From SB11 sp964584305 (lineage in GTDB: Bacteria > Bacteroidota > Bacteroidia > UBA8524), in contig CAZOZL010000007.1 of assembly GCA_964584305.1 (NCBI GenBank), forward strand, positions 72,635 to 136,634: 64,000 nucleotides of DNA, in the 5' to 3' direction. Shown in pieces: positions 35,198-43,661 of this stretch (position 1 is its first letter; each line of letters begins with the position of its first letter). A model generated the notes under the pieces. The model was not told the DNA's origin and did not search any database. It saw nothing but the letters and a program-made list of their open reading frames with translations. Made by a program: the position numbers and the translations under genes.

Positions 35198-36312
35198 TTA
35201 CTGTATTCTTCTAAAACCAATACTTCTACCCTGCGGTTTTTTTGCATTTCAATTTCTCTATGAGTATTGGGGAATTTCATTTCGGTATTGCTTACCCCTT
35301 TGTAGGTAATAATAGCACCATTTATACCATTGCTTACCAAATAGTTATATACAGCCCTTGCACGATTGTATGACAACTGAAAATTGCTTTTAATTTTATT
35401 AGTATCTTCTTGATTTTGGTAATAAGGGTAGTTTACGTGTCCCACAATCTCAATGGCAGTTATATTTTTTGATTTCGCCAATCGCAACACTCTTCTTAAA
35501 TGTGTGCCAGCCGAAGGCAGAAAACGAGCTTGGTTACCATAAAAATGGATTTTATCAAAGCTAACTCTACGTTTTATTTTTATCTTTTTTAGCCTTTCTT
35601 TTACATTAATTGTTTTACTGGTAGTAAAGTTTTTTCCACTAAAATAATAACGAATATTTTTTACCCTAAAACCTTTTGCAGAATACGAAACTTCATACTT
35701 CCCCTTATATATAGTAACACTAAAGGTATTAGTATTTAAAAAATTGAAAATTAGCGTATTATATCCATTATTTTCAATTCTAAATAATAGTATATGCCCC
35801 ACCAGTGGCTTTCCTGTGATAGAGTCAACCATTTGCCCTTTTAAGGTAATTTGTATAGTAGAATCTACATATATTGTATTAATGTTAATAGCAGTCTTGT
35901 TTTGATATAAAACTACCTCAACCCTTCGGTTTATTAAGCGTAACGAATCATTTTTATTTGAAACCGCTTTTTGTTCTTCGCCTTTGCTGTACAATTGCAT
36001 TTTGGTGCTATCTGCACCCCGTTTTATTAGATAATGGGCTACCGCTTGCGCCCGCTTTAATCCCAATGTATAGTTGTAGCTGCTGTTGTCTATATTATCC
36101 GTATGCCCTGTAATGGTGAGGTAATACGGTTGTTTTTGTGCTTTTATTGCTCTCAATACTAATGATAATGCCCTTTTATCCTGATTACGGACTTCCCATT
36201 TATTAAACTCGAAATATACTTTCTTTTTATAAGTAGCTTTGCTTTTTTGAGCGTATAACGAAAGACTAAGAATTGTAAATAATGATATTAAAAGAAGCTT
36301 TTTTATAGGCAT
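35194..36312 (-). CDS. Secreted double-OmpA-domain protein (upstream paralogue)
   Basis: 372 residues, paralogous to the next gene along its length. Signal peptide to about residue 21. First OmpA domain: VYFEFNKWEVRNQDKRALSL, TGHTDNIDNSSYNYTLGLKRAQAV, INRRVEVVLY. Middle region (150-240) with a KGKYEVSYSAKGFRVKNI segment that resembles a carboxypeptidase-like or CNA-type beta domain. Second OmpA domain: IHFYGNQARFLP, VGHVNYPYYQ, NRARAVYNYLVSNG, KNRRVEVLVLEE; here HTD is HVN. The second-domain loop is longer than in the paralogue. First gene of the two-gene operon, followed with an ATGA overlap. Divergent from ferritin. Confidence 0.85.
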   Translation of the reverse strand: MPIKKLLLISLFTILSLSLYAQKSKATYKKKVYFEFNKWEVRNQDKRALSLVLRAIKAQKQPYYLTITGHTDNIDNSSYNYTLGLKRAQAVAHYLIKRGADSTKMQLYSKGEEQKAVSNKNDSLRLINRRVEVVLYQNKTAININTIYVDSTIQITLKGQMVDSITGKPLVGHILLFRIENNGYNTLIFNFLNTNTFSVTIYKGKYEVSYSAKGFRVKNIRYYFSGKNFTTSKTINVKERLKKIKIKRRVSFDKIHFYGNQARFLPSAGTHLRRVLRLAKSKNITAIEIVGHVNYPYYQNQEDTNKIKSNFQLSYNRARAVYNYLVSNGINGAIITYKGVSNTEMKFPNTHREIEMQKNRRVEVLVLEEYSN

Positions 36313-36364
36313 AATGTTAATATTTAAACGAATAGAGAATTATTTTAGTACCCACTCAAAAGTG

Positions 36365-36372
36365 TAACTTTG
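36365..36372 (+). promoter_or_regulatory. Bacteroidota -7 element for the ferritin gene
   Basis: TAACTTTG, a full TAnnTTTG match, 27 bp before the ferritin ATG. Confidence 0.5.
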
Positions 36373-36399
36373 CGGCAAACTTATATAAATTAGAAAGCT

Positions 36400-36918
36400 A
36401 TGTTAAGTAACAAAATTGAGAAAGCATTAAATGATCAGGTGGCTCGTGAGGGGCAGTCATCATACCAATACCTTGCAATGGCATCGTGGATGGAGGTTAA
36501 TGGCTATATAGGTACCGCTAGGTTTTTGTATGCCCAAGTTGAAGAAGAAAATATGCACATGATGAAGTTGTTTCATTATATAAACGAAGCTGGCGGAAAA
36601 GGGCTTGCACCCGCTGTTAAACAAGCGAACAGAGATTTTAAAAACTATGCGAAATTGTTTGAAGATATTTTAGCCTACGAGCGAAAAATATCTACTTCAA
36701 TACACGATATTGTTGATTTGTGCCTGAAAGAGAAAGACTATACCACCTTTAACTTTTTGCAATGGTACGTATCAGAACAGTTGGAAGAAGAAAACTTGTT
36801 TAAAGAAATTAACGACAAAATTAAAATGCTGGGCGAGAGTAAAGACAGTTTATATTTGCTTGATAAAGACCTTGAAAGTATGCCTAATCAAGCTAAAACA
36901 GCTAATAAAAGAGTCTAA
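36400..36918 (+). CDS. ftnA: Bacterial non-haem ferritin
   Basis: 172 residues forming the four-helix ferritin fold that oxidises and stores iron in a 24-mer cage. The ferroxidase ligands fall at exactly the FtnA positions: Glu17, Glu50, His53, Glu94, Gln127 and Glu130 (EEENMHMM, AYERK, EQLEEE). No haem-ligating Met typical of bacterioferritin is evident. It has its own TAnnTTTG element. I see no Fur box that I would defend. Confidence 0.95.
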   Translation: MLSNKIEKALNDQVAREGQSSYQYLAMASWMEVNGYIGTARFLYAQVEEENMHMMKLFHYINEAGGKGLAPAVKQANRDFKNYAKLFEDILAYERKISTSIHDIVDLCLKEKDYTTFNFLQWYVSEQLEEENLFKEINDKIKMLGESKDSLYLLDKDLESMPNQAKTANKRV

Positions 36919-37000
36919 ATCTTCACCATACGTTTTATAAAAACGGGTCGCTTTTTGTGGTTGTAGCTATTATCTTGGGTTTATTTCTTTCTTGTTATTA

Positions 37001-37105
37001 ACCTCTACCAATGTATTGCAGTTTTTACCTGTACCACAATTTGGCTTCCCCTTAAAGAGAAGAGGCTTATTGGTAGTGCTAATAAGTTGGTTTGGAAGGG
37101 GTAAA
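37001..37105 (+). repeat. R1 repeat, copy 2, in a 303-bp spacer
   Basis: The spacer 36919-37221 has no gene. Its centre matches 20661-20765: CTACCAATGTATTGCAG, GGCTTCCCCTTAAAGAGAAG, then GGTAGTGCTAATAAGTTGG. Confidence 0.7.
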
Positions 37106-37221
37106 CAATAATCCTTAGTGCTAAATCAAAAACTTATATCGAACTTGGGTTTAAATAAAAACAGCAGAAAGAGTTTTTAACCCTTAAATTGATGTGTAAT
37201 TTGTATTATTGCCATATACTT

Positions 37222-37734
37222 ATGAGAGTTTTTAAAATTTTAACCCTTTTTATGCTAATAACTGGCTTGGCAAGCTGTAATACCGAGCAAAAGAAACTTC
37301 AAAAAATAATTGAAGTAACAGAAGCCAGTGTTGATAAAGAAAATATAGAATCGGCGAGTGCCTTAGCCAAGCTATACGAAGAGTTTGCTACTAAATTTAA
37401 GCAGGATGAAAAAGCACCTATTTACTTAATTAAAGCCGCTGAATTATACCAAACTACGGGCAACTACCACAAAAGTATTGAGTTGTTTGATTATGTTACC
37501 GAACGCTATCCTGATAATGAAAAAGCAGCTGACGCATTGTTTTATAAAGGCTTTGTTTATGAAAACCAGCTAAACGATATAAAACGTGCAAAGGCTACTT
37601 ATGATGAGTTTTTGAAATTATACCCCAACCATGATATGGCAGAATCTGTTAGGCAAAACCTGCCCACCATAGGCAAAGACTCGATGCCTGATTGGGTATA
37701 TGAACTGGATAAAAAAGACGGCGAAGCAAACTAA
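37222..37734 (+). CDS. TPR-containing lipoprotein
   Basis: Start chosen at ATG 37222, which gives a lipoprotein signal peptide ending LASC (Cys19); the longer upstream TTG/ATG options do not. 170 residues. Two to three tetratricopeptide units are visible (APIYLIKAAELYQTTGNYHK, AADALFYKGFVYENQLNDIK, RAKATYDEFLKLYPNHDMAE), as in BamD/YfgL-like scaffold lipoproteins. It is probably anchored in the inner or outer membrane and binds a protein partner. Convergent with the LytTR regulator gene, only 2 bp between the stop codons. Confidence 0.85.
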   Translation: MRVFKILTLFMLITGLASCNTEQKKLQKIIEVTEASVDKENIESASALAKLYEEFATKFKQDEKAPIYLIKAAELYQTTGNYHKSIELFDYVTERYPDNEKAADALFYKGFVYENQLNDIKRAKATYDEFLKLYPNHDMAESVRQNLPTIGKDSMPDWVYELDKKDGEAN

Positions 37735-37736
37735 AA

Positions 37737-38462
37737 CTACTGCCTTTTAATCCATTTATCTTTTATTACCTTATCAAAAAAATCTTGGCGATAGCGTTCC
37801 CCAATAGGTACTGGTTTTGCGCCTATATGTATGGTATCACTGCTTACTTGCTTAATATGGTTTCTATTAATAATATACGATTTGTTAATCCTTATAAAAA
37901 TATCTTGGGGTAGTTGCCCCTCAATAGTTTTAAGGTTCATGGCAGTAATGGTTTTCTTCCCATTTGCATGGATGATAGAGTAGTCTTTTAAACCTTCAAT
38001 GGTTTCAATATCTTTTAAATACAGTTTTATGTATTTTCTATCAGCACGTACAAAAACATGGTCATCATCAGTTATTTTAAAATTATTGGCAGCATCTACT
38101 CCATCCATTGCATTTTTAATGGCTTGGGCTTTCGTAATGGCTTTAAAAAATCGCTCAAAACGTATGGGTTTCACCAAATAGTCCACTACATCCAACTCAA
38201 AACCTTCAAGTGCGTATTGCGGGTAGGCGGTGGTAAAAATTACCATTGGCGAGTGGGGGAGGTTCCGCAAAAAATCAATACCACTCATACGTGGCATTTC
38301 AATATCCAAAAATATTAAATCTACATCGTTCTGTTGCAAAAATGCCCCAGCGTCAACAGGGTTACTAAATTCTTTTAATAACTCTATAGTGGGTATTTCA
38401 TCCACCAGCATTTTCACTCCTTTTCTTGCCAGTGGTTCATCATCAATTACTATGCACTTCAT
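37737..38462 (-). CDS. LytTR family response regulator
   Basis: 241 residues. The receiver domain has IDDEP at 7-11 (Asp8, Glu9), the phospho-acceptor Asp53 in FLDIEMPRMSG, and Lys107-type KPIRF. A LytTR DNA-binding domain follows from about residue 135 (DHVFVRADRKYIKLYLKDIETIEGLKDY, then FIRINKSYIINRNHIKQ). Its start overlaps the end of the kinase gene by 4 bp, so the two form a classic LytS/LytR-type pair. Target genes cannot be read from this window. Confidence 0.95.
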   Translation of the reverse strand: MKCIVIDDEPLARKGVKMLVDEIPTIELLKEFSNPVDAGAFLQQNDVDLIFLDIEMPRMSGIDFLRNLPHSPMVIFTTAYPQYALEGFELDVVDYLVKPIRFERFFKAITKAQAIKNAMDGVDAANNFKITDDDHVFVRADRKYIKLYLKDIETIEGLKDYSIIHANGKKTITAMNLKTIEGQLPQDIFIRINKSYIINRNHIKQVSSDTIHIGAKPVPIGERYRQDFFDKVIKDKWIKRQ

Positions 38463-39538
38463 TTTAGCTGTAACTCTAATTTAGCGGTAAAAACATCTTC
38501 ATTATCAACAATAATTAGTGTGTGTTTATCAGGGTATGCCAACTCAAGTCGGCGTTTCAGATTTTCTAGCCCAATACCTGCCCTTTTTTTGGTAGCAACA
38601 CTCTTACTCACTGGTTTATTGTTGATAACCGTAAGATGCAATTTGTTTTTATTATGTGTGCTGAGGGTAATAAAAACATATCCCTCCTTATCCAATTTAC
38701 TTAGCCCGTGTTTAAAAGCATTTTCTATTAAAGGTATAAACAGCAAGGGTTCTACACGTATTCCATTAGTATTCCCTTCACTAATAAATTCTATATTGGC
38801 GGCTTCTTTTCTTGCCTTCTCAATATTTATAAAACTTCGTATATAGTTTATTTCATTATCCAATATCACCTTTTCTTTGTTACATTCATCCAATTGATAA
38901 CGCATCAAATCAGAAAGGTCTAAAATCATATTAGGGACTTTGTTTGGCGTTGTTTTACTGCTTACATATAAATTGTTGAACGCATTGAACAAAAAATGCG
39001 GGTTTATCTGATTTTTTAAATTAGAAAGCTCTGCTTTTAAATTTTCGTTTTTTAGTTCGTGTATTCTATGTTCATCAGTAAGCCACATTTTAAACATACT
39101 AAAAGCCCAGCCAATACCACAAAACATCATAAACGTGATACCGTTAATTATCATGTTTCTCACCAAATTAAAATCGGGGTTAAAAATTTTTTGTATCCCT
39201 CCCCATTCTTCTGTATAGATAAGTTGTTGTAGTACGTACCCTGTAACAAAAGTGGCGTAAGTGAGCAGTAAATATGCCCATATTTTGTTTTTGTATAATA
39301 AACGTGGCATTAGCACTAAAAAATTAAAATATACGGCTGCTACATAAGTTAAAGCGTAGGCAATAAGCTGAATTAACTCCATTACCCCTCCTTTCATAAT
39401 ATTTTTAATATCAAAGGCAAACCAAAACAAAAAAATTACACCTATATAAATGCTATGCCGTAGTATTTTATACTTTGGCAGTAGCAAATATTTCATTGCG
39501 GGATTATTATACAGTTCTACACCTGAAAATTTTACCAT
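38459..39538 (-). CDS. LytS/YehU-type sensor histidine kinase
   Basis: 359 residues. Four hydrophobic helices in residues 25-155 form a compact membrane input, followed by the His_kinase domain: INPHFLFNAFNNLYVSS carries the phospho-His, and YIRSFINIEKARKE and VEPLLFIPLIENAFKHG the N box of the ATPase. The G box is short (AGIGLENLKRRLELAYPD). This is the cognate kinase of the overlapping LytTR regulator. Several in-frame starts are possible; the first ATG at 39538 is taken. Confidence 0.93.
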   Translation of the reverse strand: MVKFSGVELYNNPAMKYLLLPKYKILRHSIYIGVIFLFWFAFDIKNIMKGGVMELIQLIAYALTYVAAVYFNFLVLMPRLLYKNKIWAYLLLTYATFVTGYVLQQLIYTEEWGGIQKIFNPDFNLVRNMIINGITFMMFCGIGWAFSMFKMWLTDEHRIHELKNENLKAELSNLKNQINPHFLFNAFNNLYVSSKTTPNKVPNMILDLSDLMRYQLDECNKEKVILDNEINYIRSFINIEKARKEAANIEFISEGNTNGIRVEPLLFIPLIENAFKHGLSKLDKEGYVFITLSTHNKNKLHLTVINNKPVSKSVATKKRAGIGLENLKRRLELAYPDKHTLIIVDNEDVFTAKLELQLK

Positions 39539-39698
39539 ATAGAGATATTCAAAAAAAAAAAATAATGTAGCCTTTAATCTTTAGATTTATTATAAAATAT
39601 TCGTAATAAAGTATAAGCATTTACTAAGTTGGTATAATTTTAATTACAGCCCACCTATAAAAGCGTTTTAAGTTTTAAACCAACTTATTTTTAATGTT

Positions 39699-40874
39699 AT
39701 GAAAACTTTTTTTACATTTTTATTTTTTCTTATCTCAATAGCTTCCATCTCGCAGGTTACACAAAAAGCGAGTATAAACGGTGTTCGTGATGCTGCTGTA
39801 TGTTTTGCAATAGGAGATAAAATATATATGGGTGGAGGTGCAGGCAAAATGGACTTTCACGAATACAATCCCACTAATGATAGCTGGACACAGAAGGCAG
39901 ACATACCTGGTGTTACCCAATCAAGAGCTTTTGCAGTAGGAGTAACCATTAACGGGAAGGGCTATGTAGGCTTAGGCGGAGATAATAATAATACAGTTTT
40001 GAAAAAAGACTGGTGGGAGTATAATCCTGCAACTGATAAATGGACACAAAAAGCTGATTTTATAGGTGCTGCTCGCGATGGAAGCGCATATTTTGTGGTA
40101 AACAACAAGGCTTACATTGTGGGGGGAACAAACAACATGGTTCTTTTTAATGATTTGTATGAGTATGACCCCGCTACTGATACTTGGACACAACCTAATA
40201 CCACCTACCCCGCAGGTGCTATTGTTTTTGGAACAGGCTTTTCTATTGGCAATTTTGGGTATGTTACCTGTGGCTCAGGACTAAGCGAACTCACCGCTAC
40301 TTATCAACTTGACCCACAAAACTACACTTGGAGAAGAATGGCTGATTTTACGGGTACACCCCGCCAAACTGCCGTTGGGTTTGCTATTGGCAGTTTAGGT
40401 TTTGTAGGTAGCGGGCAAAAAGGATACTCACAGGTTTTTAAAGACTTTTTCAGTTTTGATCCTATAGCAGATATATGGAAACCAGTAGGTGATATTAGTG
40501 ATAAAGGTAGATCGTGGGCTTGTGCAGCAACAGTAAACGGCAAAGCCTATATAGGCACAGGCTGGGATTTTGGAGCTTCTTTTTTTAATGATTGGTGGGA
40601 GTTTATACCACAAACCACTGTGGGTGTTAATGAAATAGCCTCTGCAAAACCCATTATTTATACTAATATTATAAATAGTACTTTAGAAATAGATTTTAGT
40701 AGTGATGAGACAAGAGTGCTAAATATTATAAGTATTGAGGGTAAAACACTTAGCACACAAACTTTTAATACTGCCAATGTTTCAATAAGTACTGCTACAC
40801 TAAGTGCGGGTATTTATATTTTAGAAACTAAAAGTAGTACCATAAGCAGTAAGCAAAAATTTATTGTTCGCTAA
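39699..40874 (+). CDS. Kelch-like beta-propeller T9SS secreted protein
   Basis: 391 residues with a signal peptide (MKTFFTFLFFLISIASISQV). Six repeats of about 48 residues follow the kelch pattern, e.g. GDKIYMGGGAGKMDFHEYNP..DSWTQKADIPG, NGKGYVGLGGDNNN....WWEYNPATDKWTQKADF and NNKAYIVGGTNN....LYEYDPATDTW. The C terminus (VNEIASAKPIIYTNII ... LSAGIYILETKSSTISSKQKFIVR) is a type IX secretion sorting domain. So a propeller is displayed at or released from the cell surface. Partner unknown. Monocistronic, ended by a strong terminator. Confidence 0.9.
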   Translation: MKTFFTFLFFLISIASISQVTQKASINGVRDAAVCFAIGDKIYMGGGAGKMDFHEYNPTNDSWTQKADIPGVTQSRAFAVGVTINGKGYVGLGGDNNNTVLKKDWWEYNPATDKWTQKADFIGAARDGSAYFVVNNKAYIVGGTNNMVLFNDLYEYDPATDTWTQPNTTYPAGAIVFGTGFSIGNFGYVTCGSGLSELTATYQLDPQNYTWRRMADFTGTPRQTAVGFAIGSLGFVGSGQKGYSQVFKDFFSFDPIADIWKPVGDISDKGRSWACAATVNGKAYIGTGWDFGASFFNDWWEFIPQTTVGVNEIASAKPIIYTNIINSTLEIDFSSDETRVLNIISIEGKTLSTQTFNTANVSISTATLSAGIYILETKSSTISSKQKFIVR

Positions 40875-40894
40875 AAAAATATTTCACTCATTTT

Positions 40895-40933
40895 AAAGCC
40901 TTTGATTAACCATTAATCAAAGGCTTTTTTTAT
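40895..40933 (+). terminator. Rho-independent terminator after the kelch gene
   Basis: AAAGCCTTTGATTAA (40895-40909) pairs perfectly with 40913-40927 around a 3-base loop; a T-tract follows on the plus strand. It overlaps the last codon of folP on the other strand. Confidence 0.88.
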
Positions 40934-41787
40934 GCCCCTACATAGGCATTTACCAACTGTATTGCTTCTTTTGCTTGTTTCACATCGTGTACTCGTAATA
41001 GCTGCGCTCCGTTAATTAGTGCCAATGTATTAAGCACAGTAGTCCCATTTAGTGCATCAGCGGCTTTTATTTCTAATACTTTATTTATTAAACTTTTGCG
41101 TGATACACCTGTCAGTATAGGTACACCAATAATTTTAAACACTTCTAAATGTTTTAAAAGGGTATAATTATGTGCTACGGTTTTGCCAAAACCAAATCCT
41201 ACATCTATTACAATATCGTTTATACCTTGTTTTTTCAATGCTACTACTTTGTTGCTCAAATATTGTAATACATCTTTCACTACATCATTATACACGGGGT
41301 TTTGTTGCATGGTTTGTGGGCTACCTTGCTTGTGCATTATTATATACGGTATATTGGCTGTGGCTATATAGGGTATCATTGCGGGGTCATCATCGCCCGC
41401 TGAAACATCATTTACTATTGCTGCACCGTTTTCTACACATTCTTTAGCTACTTTAGCCCTAAAAGTATCTATGGATAAAATAGCTTCAGGAAAATGACTA
41501 CTTATTTGCTCAATAATGGGTAGGGTTCTTTTTAGCTCATCATCCATACTCACTATTTTTGCATTGGGTTGGGTAGAGTATCCTCCAATATCCAAAATAT
41601 CTGCCCTTTCATTTAGCATAGTTTCTGCTTGTTGCAACGCATTATCCACAGTATTATACTTGCCTCCATCAAAGAAAGAATTGGGTGTGGTATTCAGTAT
41701 CCCCATTACCTTAGGGCTATCCAATAGCATCAGTTTTCCCTTGCAATTAAGCGAGTATGTGGGTTTTATGTTTTTGAGAGTATCCAA
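40930..41787 (-). CDS. folP: Dihydropteroate synthase
   Basis: Condenses p-aminobenzoate with the pterin diphosphate in folate synthesis; the sulfonamide target. 285 residues with the pterin-binding pattern VMGILNTTPNSFFDGGKY, then ADILDIGGYSTQPNAK, SIDTFRAKVAKECVENGAAIVNDVSAG, GFGFGK and GVSRKSLI, and C-terminal LRVHDVKQAKEAI. All are where expected. Divergent from the DUF1599 gene, an arrangement I associate with Bacteroidota. A TAnnTTTG match is at 41812-41819 on the minus strand. Confidence 0.96.
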   Translation of the reverse strand: MDTLKNIKPTYSLNCKGKLMLLDSPKVMGILNTTPNSFFDGGKYNTVDNALQQAETMLNERADILDIGGYSTQPNAKIVSMDDELKRTLPIIEQISSHFPEAILSIDTFRAKVAKECVENGAAIVNDVSAGDDDPAMIPYIATANIPYIIMHKQGSPQTMQQNPVYNDVVKDVLQYLSNKVVALKKQGINDIVIDVGFGFGKTVAHNYTLLKHLEVFKIIGVPILTGVSRKSLINKVLEIKAADALNGTTVLNTLALINGAQLLRVHDVKQAKEAIQLVNAYVGA

Positions 41788-41811
41788 ATATTAATTTATT
41801 TTGAAGTGAGA

Positions 41812-41819
41812 CAAAAATA
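41812..41819 (-). promoter_or_regulatory. Bacteroidota -7 element for folP
   Basis: Minus-strand TATTTTTG, a full TAnnTTTG match, 24 bp upstream of the folP ATG. Confidence 0.4.
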
Positions 41820-41830
41820 TTTATACAACT

Positions 41831-42415
41831 TTGCAAAGTAACAGCAACGTACAAAACATTACCAGTTTGACACCAACTTCCACTCAATACGATGAAATAA
41901 TAAGCCAGTGCAAAGATATTTTCTTGAAAAAGAATAAAGACTATGGCACTGCATGGCGCATACTTAGACAAACTTCTATTACCGACCAAATATACATTAA
42001 AGCAAAGCGCATTAAGAGTATTGAGGAAAAAGGAACACAGAAAATTGACGAAAATATCACAGGAGATTATATAGGGTTGGTTAATTATAGCATTATTGCA
42101 CTAATGCAAATGGAACTCACTACTGATGAGGAAACGGATATTGCCATTGATAAATTAACTGCTTTATTTGATGATTTTGCAAAAAGGGCAAAGAATTTGA
42201 TGGAGGATAAGAATCATGATTATGGTGAGGCGTGGCGTGATATGCGTATAAGCACCTATACCGACTTAATTTTGATGAAATTATTGAGGATTAAACAAAT
42301 TGAGGATAATATGGGACAAACCCTTATATCAGAAGGAGTAGATGCAAACTTTTTCGATATACTGAACTATTCTATATTTGCCTTAATTCGAATTGAGGAA
42401 AACAACACATCATGA
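41831..42415 (+). CDS. DUF1599 protein with two homologous halves
   Basis: 194 residues, function not established. The two halves repeat the same pattern: KDIFLKKNKDYGTAWRILR...QIYIKAKRIKSIEEKG...YIGLVNYSIIALMQME and NLMEDKNHDYGEAWRDMR...LILMKLLRIKQIEDNM...FFDILNYSIFALIRIE. The all-helical fold with KNxDYG resembles all-alpha NTP pyrophosphatase (MazG-like) sequences, so a nucleotide hydrolase is possible. No ATG is available near the N terminus; TTG 41831 or TTG 41867 must be used. ATGA overlap with the DoxX-like gene shows coupling. Confidence 0.85.
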   Translation: MQSNSNVQNITSLTPTSTQYDEIISQCKDIFLKKNKDYGTAWRILRQTSITDQIYIKAKRIKSIEEKGTQKIDENITGDYIGLVNYSIIALMQMELTTDEETDIAIDKLTALFDDFAKRAKNLMEDKNHDYGEAWRDMRISTYTDLILMKLLRIKQIEDNMGQTLISEGVDANFFDILNYSIFALIRIEENNTS

Positions 42416-43620
42416 AAGCCCTAACCACTACAAGTAGAGTTTTAGTAGGACTACTATTTATTTTTTCTGGTTTTATAAAAGCCAATGACCCTATGGGGTT
42501 TTCATATAAGTTAGAAGAGTATTATCATGTTTTTGGTTTAGATTTTTTGGTAAGCACAGCACTGTACCAAGCCATGTTTATTTGTGTGCTTGAGGTTGTA
42601 TTGGGCTTTGCCGTACTAATGGGTACACGCATGAAAGCAACGGCAAGCCTAATGCTGGCTATGATAATCTTTTTTACCCTACTCACAGGTTTTACAGCCG
42701 TGGGCAATTGGTTTTTTGAAAACCCAGAAGCAGGCACTACCAAATGGTTTGCCAACCTATTAAATTTTGAACCAAAAGGTATTTACTATATGACAGATTG
42801 TGGTTGCTTTGGCGATTTTATAAAGCTAACGCCTTGGCAATCCTTTAGTAAAGACCTGATTTTACTCGTTCTTATTGCAATAATATTTGTTAGACGTAAG
42901 CATATACGTTCTATTTTTTCACGCAATATGCAAACCAATATTATAGTATCGTTTTCAGTATTTTTTACTGTATTTACGGTGTACTGCTATATGTATTTAC
43001 CTGTACTTAATTTTTTGTATTGGGAAGATGGAAATGATGTAGCAATATTAATAAAATGCCCCCCTGATGCGCCTAAAGATAGTGTGCAAATGGTGTATAT
43101 CTATAAAGTGAATGGTGTAGATACTGAAATATCTTACGATACTATTATGAAATATGGGTCTCCTGAAGGGGGGGAATATGTGGACAGAAAAGATAAGATA
43201 ATTAAAAAAGGATGCCGCCCAAAAATTAATGGCTTCACTATGTTTAATGCTGATAATGTGGACTATAAAGATAGTATGTTGCAAAACAACGATTTTCAAC
43301 TACTGGTAGTCTCTTATAACTTAGATAAAGCTCGTAAAAGAGGTTTGGAAAAGGTAGCTATACTGGCGAAGGAGTTTATAGAAAACGATGGCAAAAAAGT
43401 ATGGGGATTATCAGCATCAATGCTTGATGATGCTGAAAAAATAAGGCACGAGTATGGACTAATATTCGATTTTTATAATACCGACCCAAAAATGCTAAAA
43501 TCAATGTTGCGCAGCAATGCAGGGCTTATTTTAATGAAAGGGTCAGTAGTTATAGATTCGTGGCCTGCACGAAGCATACCTAAGCCTGAAAAAATTAGAA
43601 AAATAATGAGCAAAAACTAA
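42412..43620 (+). CDS. BT_3928-type DoxX-like membrane protein
   Basis: 402 residues. The N-terminal 175 residues hold four to five helices of the DoxX/MauE type (TSRVLVGLLFIFSGFIKAND, then LEVVLGFAVLMGTRMKATA) with a TDCGCFGDF segment containing two cysteines. After a last helix (about residues 175-200) a 200-residue soluble domain follows (KCPPDAPKDSV..., DFQLLVVSYNLDKARKRG, GLSASMLDDAEKIRHEYG), which reads like a degenerate thioredoxin-fold domain. Linked to DUF1599 by a 4-bp overlap, a conserved Bacteroidota pairing. Possibly a membrane redox protein; that is inference. Confidence 0.85.
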   Translation: MKALTTTSRVLVGLLFIFSGFIKANDPMGFSYKLEEYYHVFGLDFLVSTALYQAMFICVLEVVLGFAVLMGTRMKATASLMLAMIIFFTLLTGFTAVGNWFFENPEAGTTKWFANLLNFEPKGIYYMTDCGCFGDFIKLTPWQSFSKDLILLVLIAIIFVRRKHIRSIFSRNMQTNIIVSFSVFFTVFTVYCYMYLPVLNFLYWEDGNDVAILIKCPPDAPKDSVQMVYIYKVNGVDTEISYDTIMKYGSPEGGEYVDRKDKIIKKGCRPKINGFTMFNADNVDYKDSMLQNNDFQLLVVSYNLDKARKRGLEKVAILAKEFIENDGKKVWGLSASMLDDAEKIRHEYGLIFDFYNTDPKMLKSMLRSNAGLILMKGSVVIDSWPARSIPKPEKIRKIMSKN

Positions 43621-43646
43621 GTAAAACCAGTACTAAGGGTTTTGCT

Positions 43647-43654
43647 TATATTTG
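43647..43654 (+). promoter_or_regulatory. Bacteroidota -7 element close to the OppB-like start
   Basis: TATATTTG, a full TAnnTTTG match, ends 8 bp before the TTG start at 43662, so a transcript from it would have almost no leader. Confidence 0.35.
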
Positions 43655-43661
43655 ATACTTA

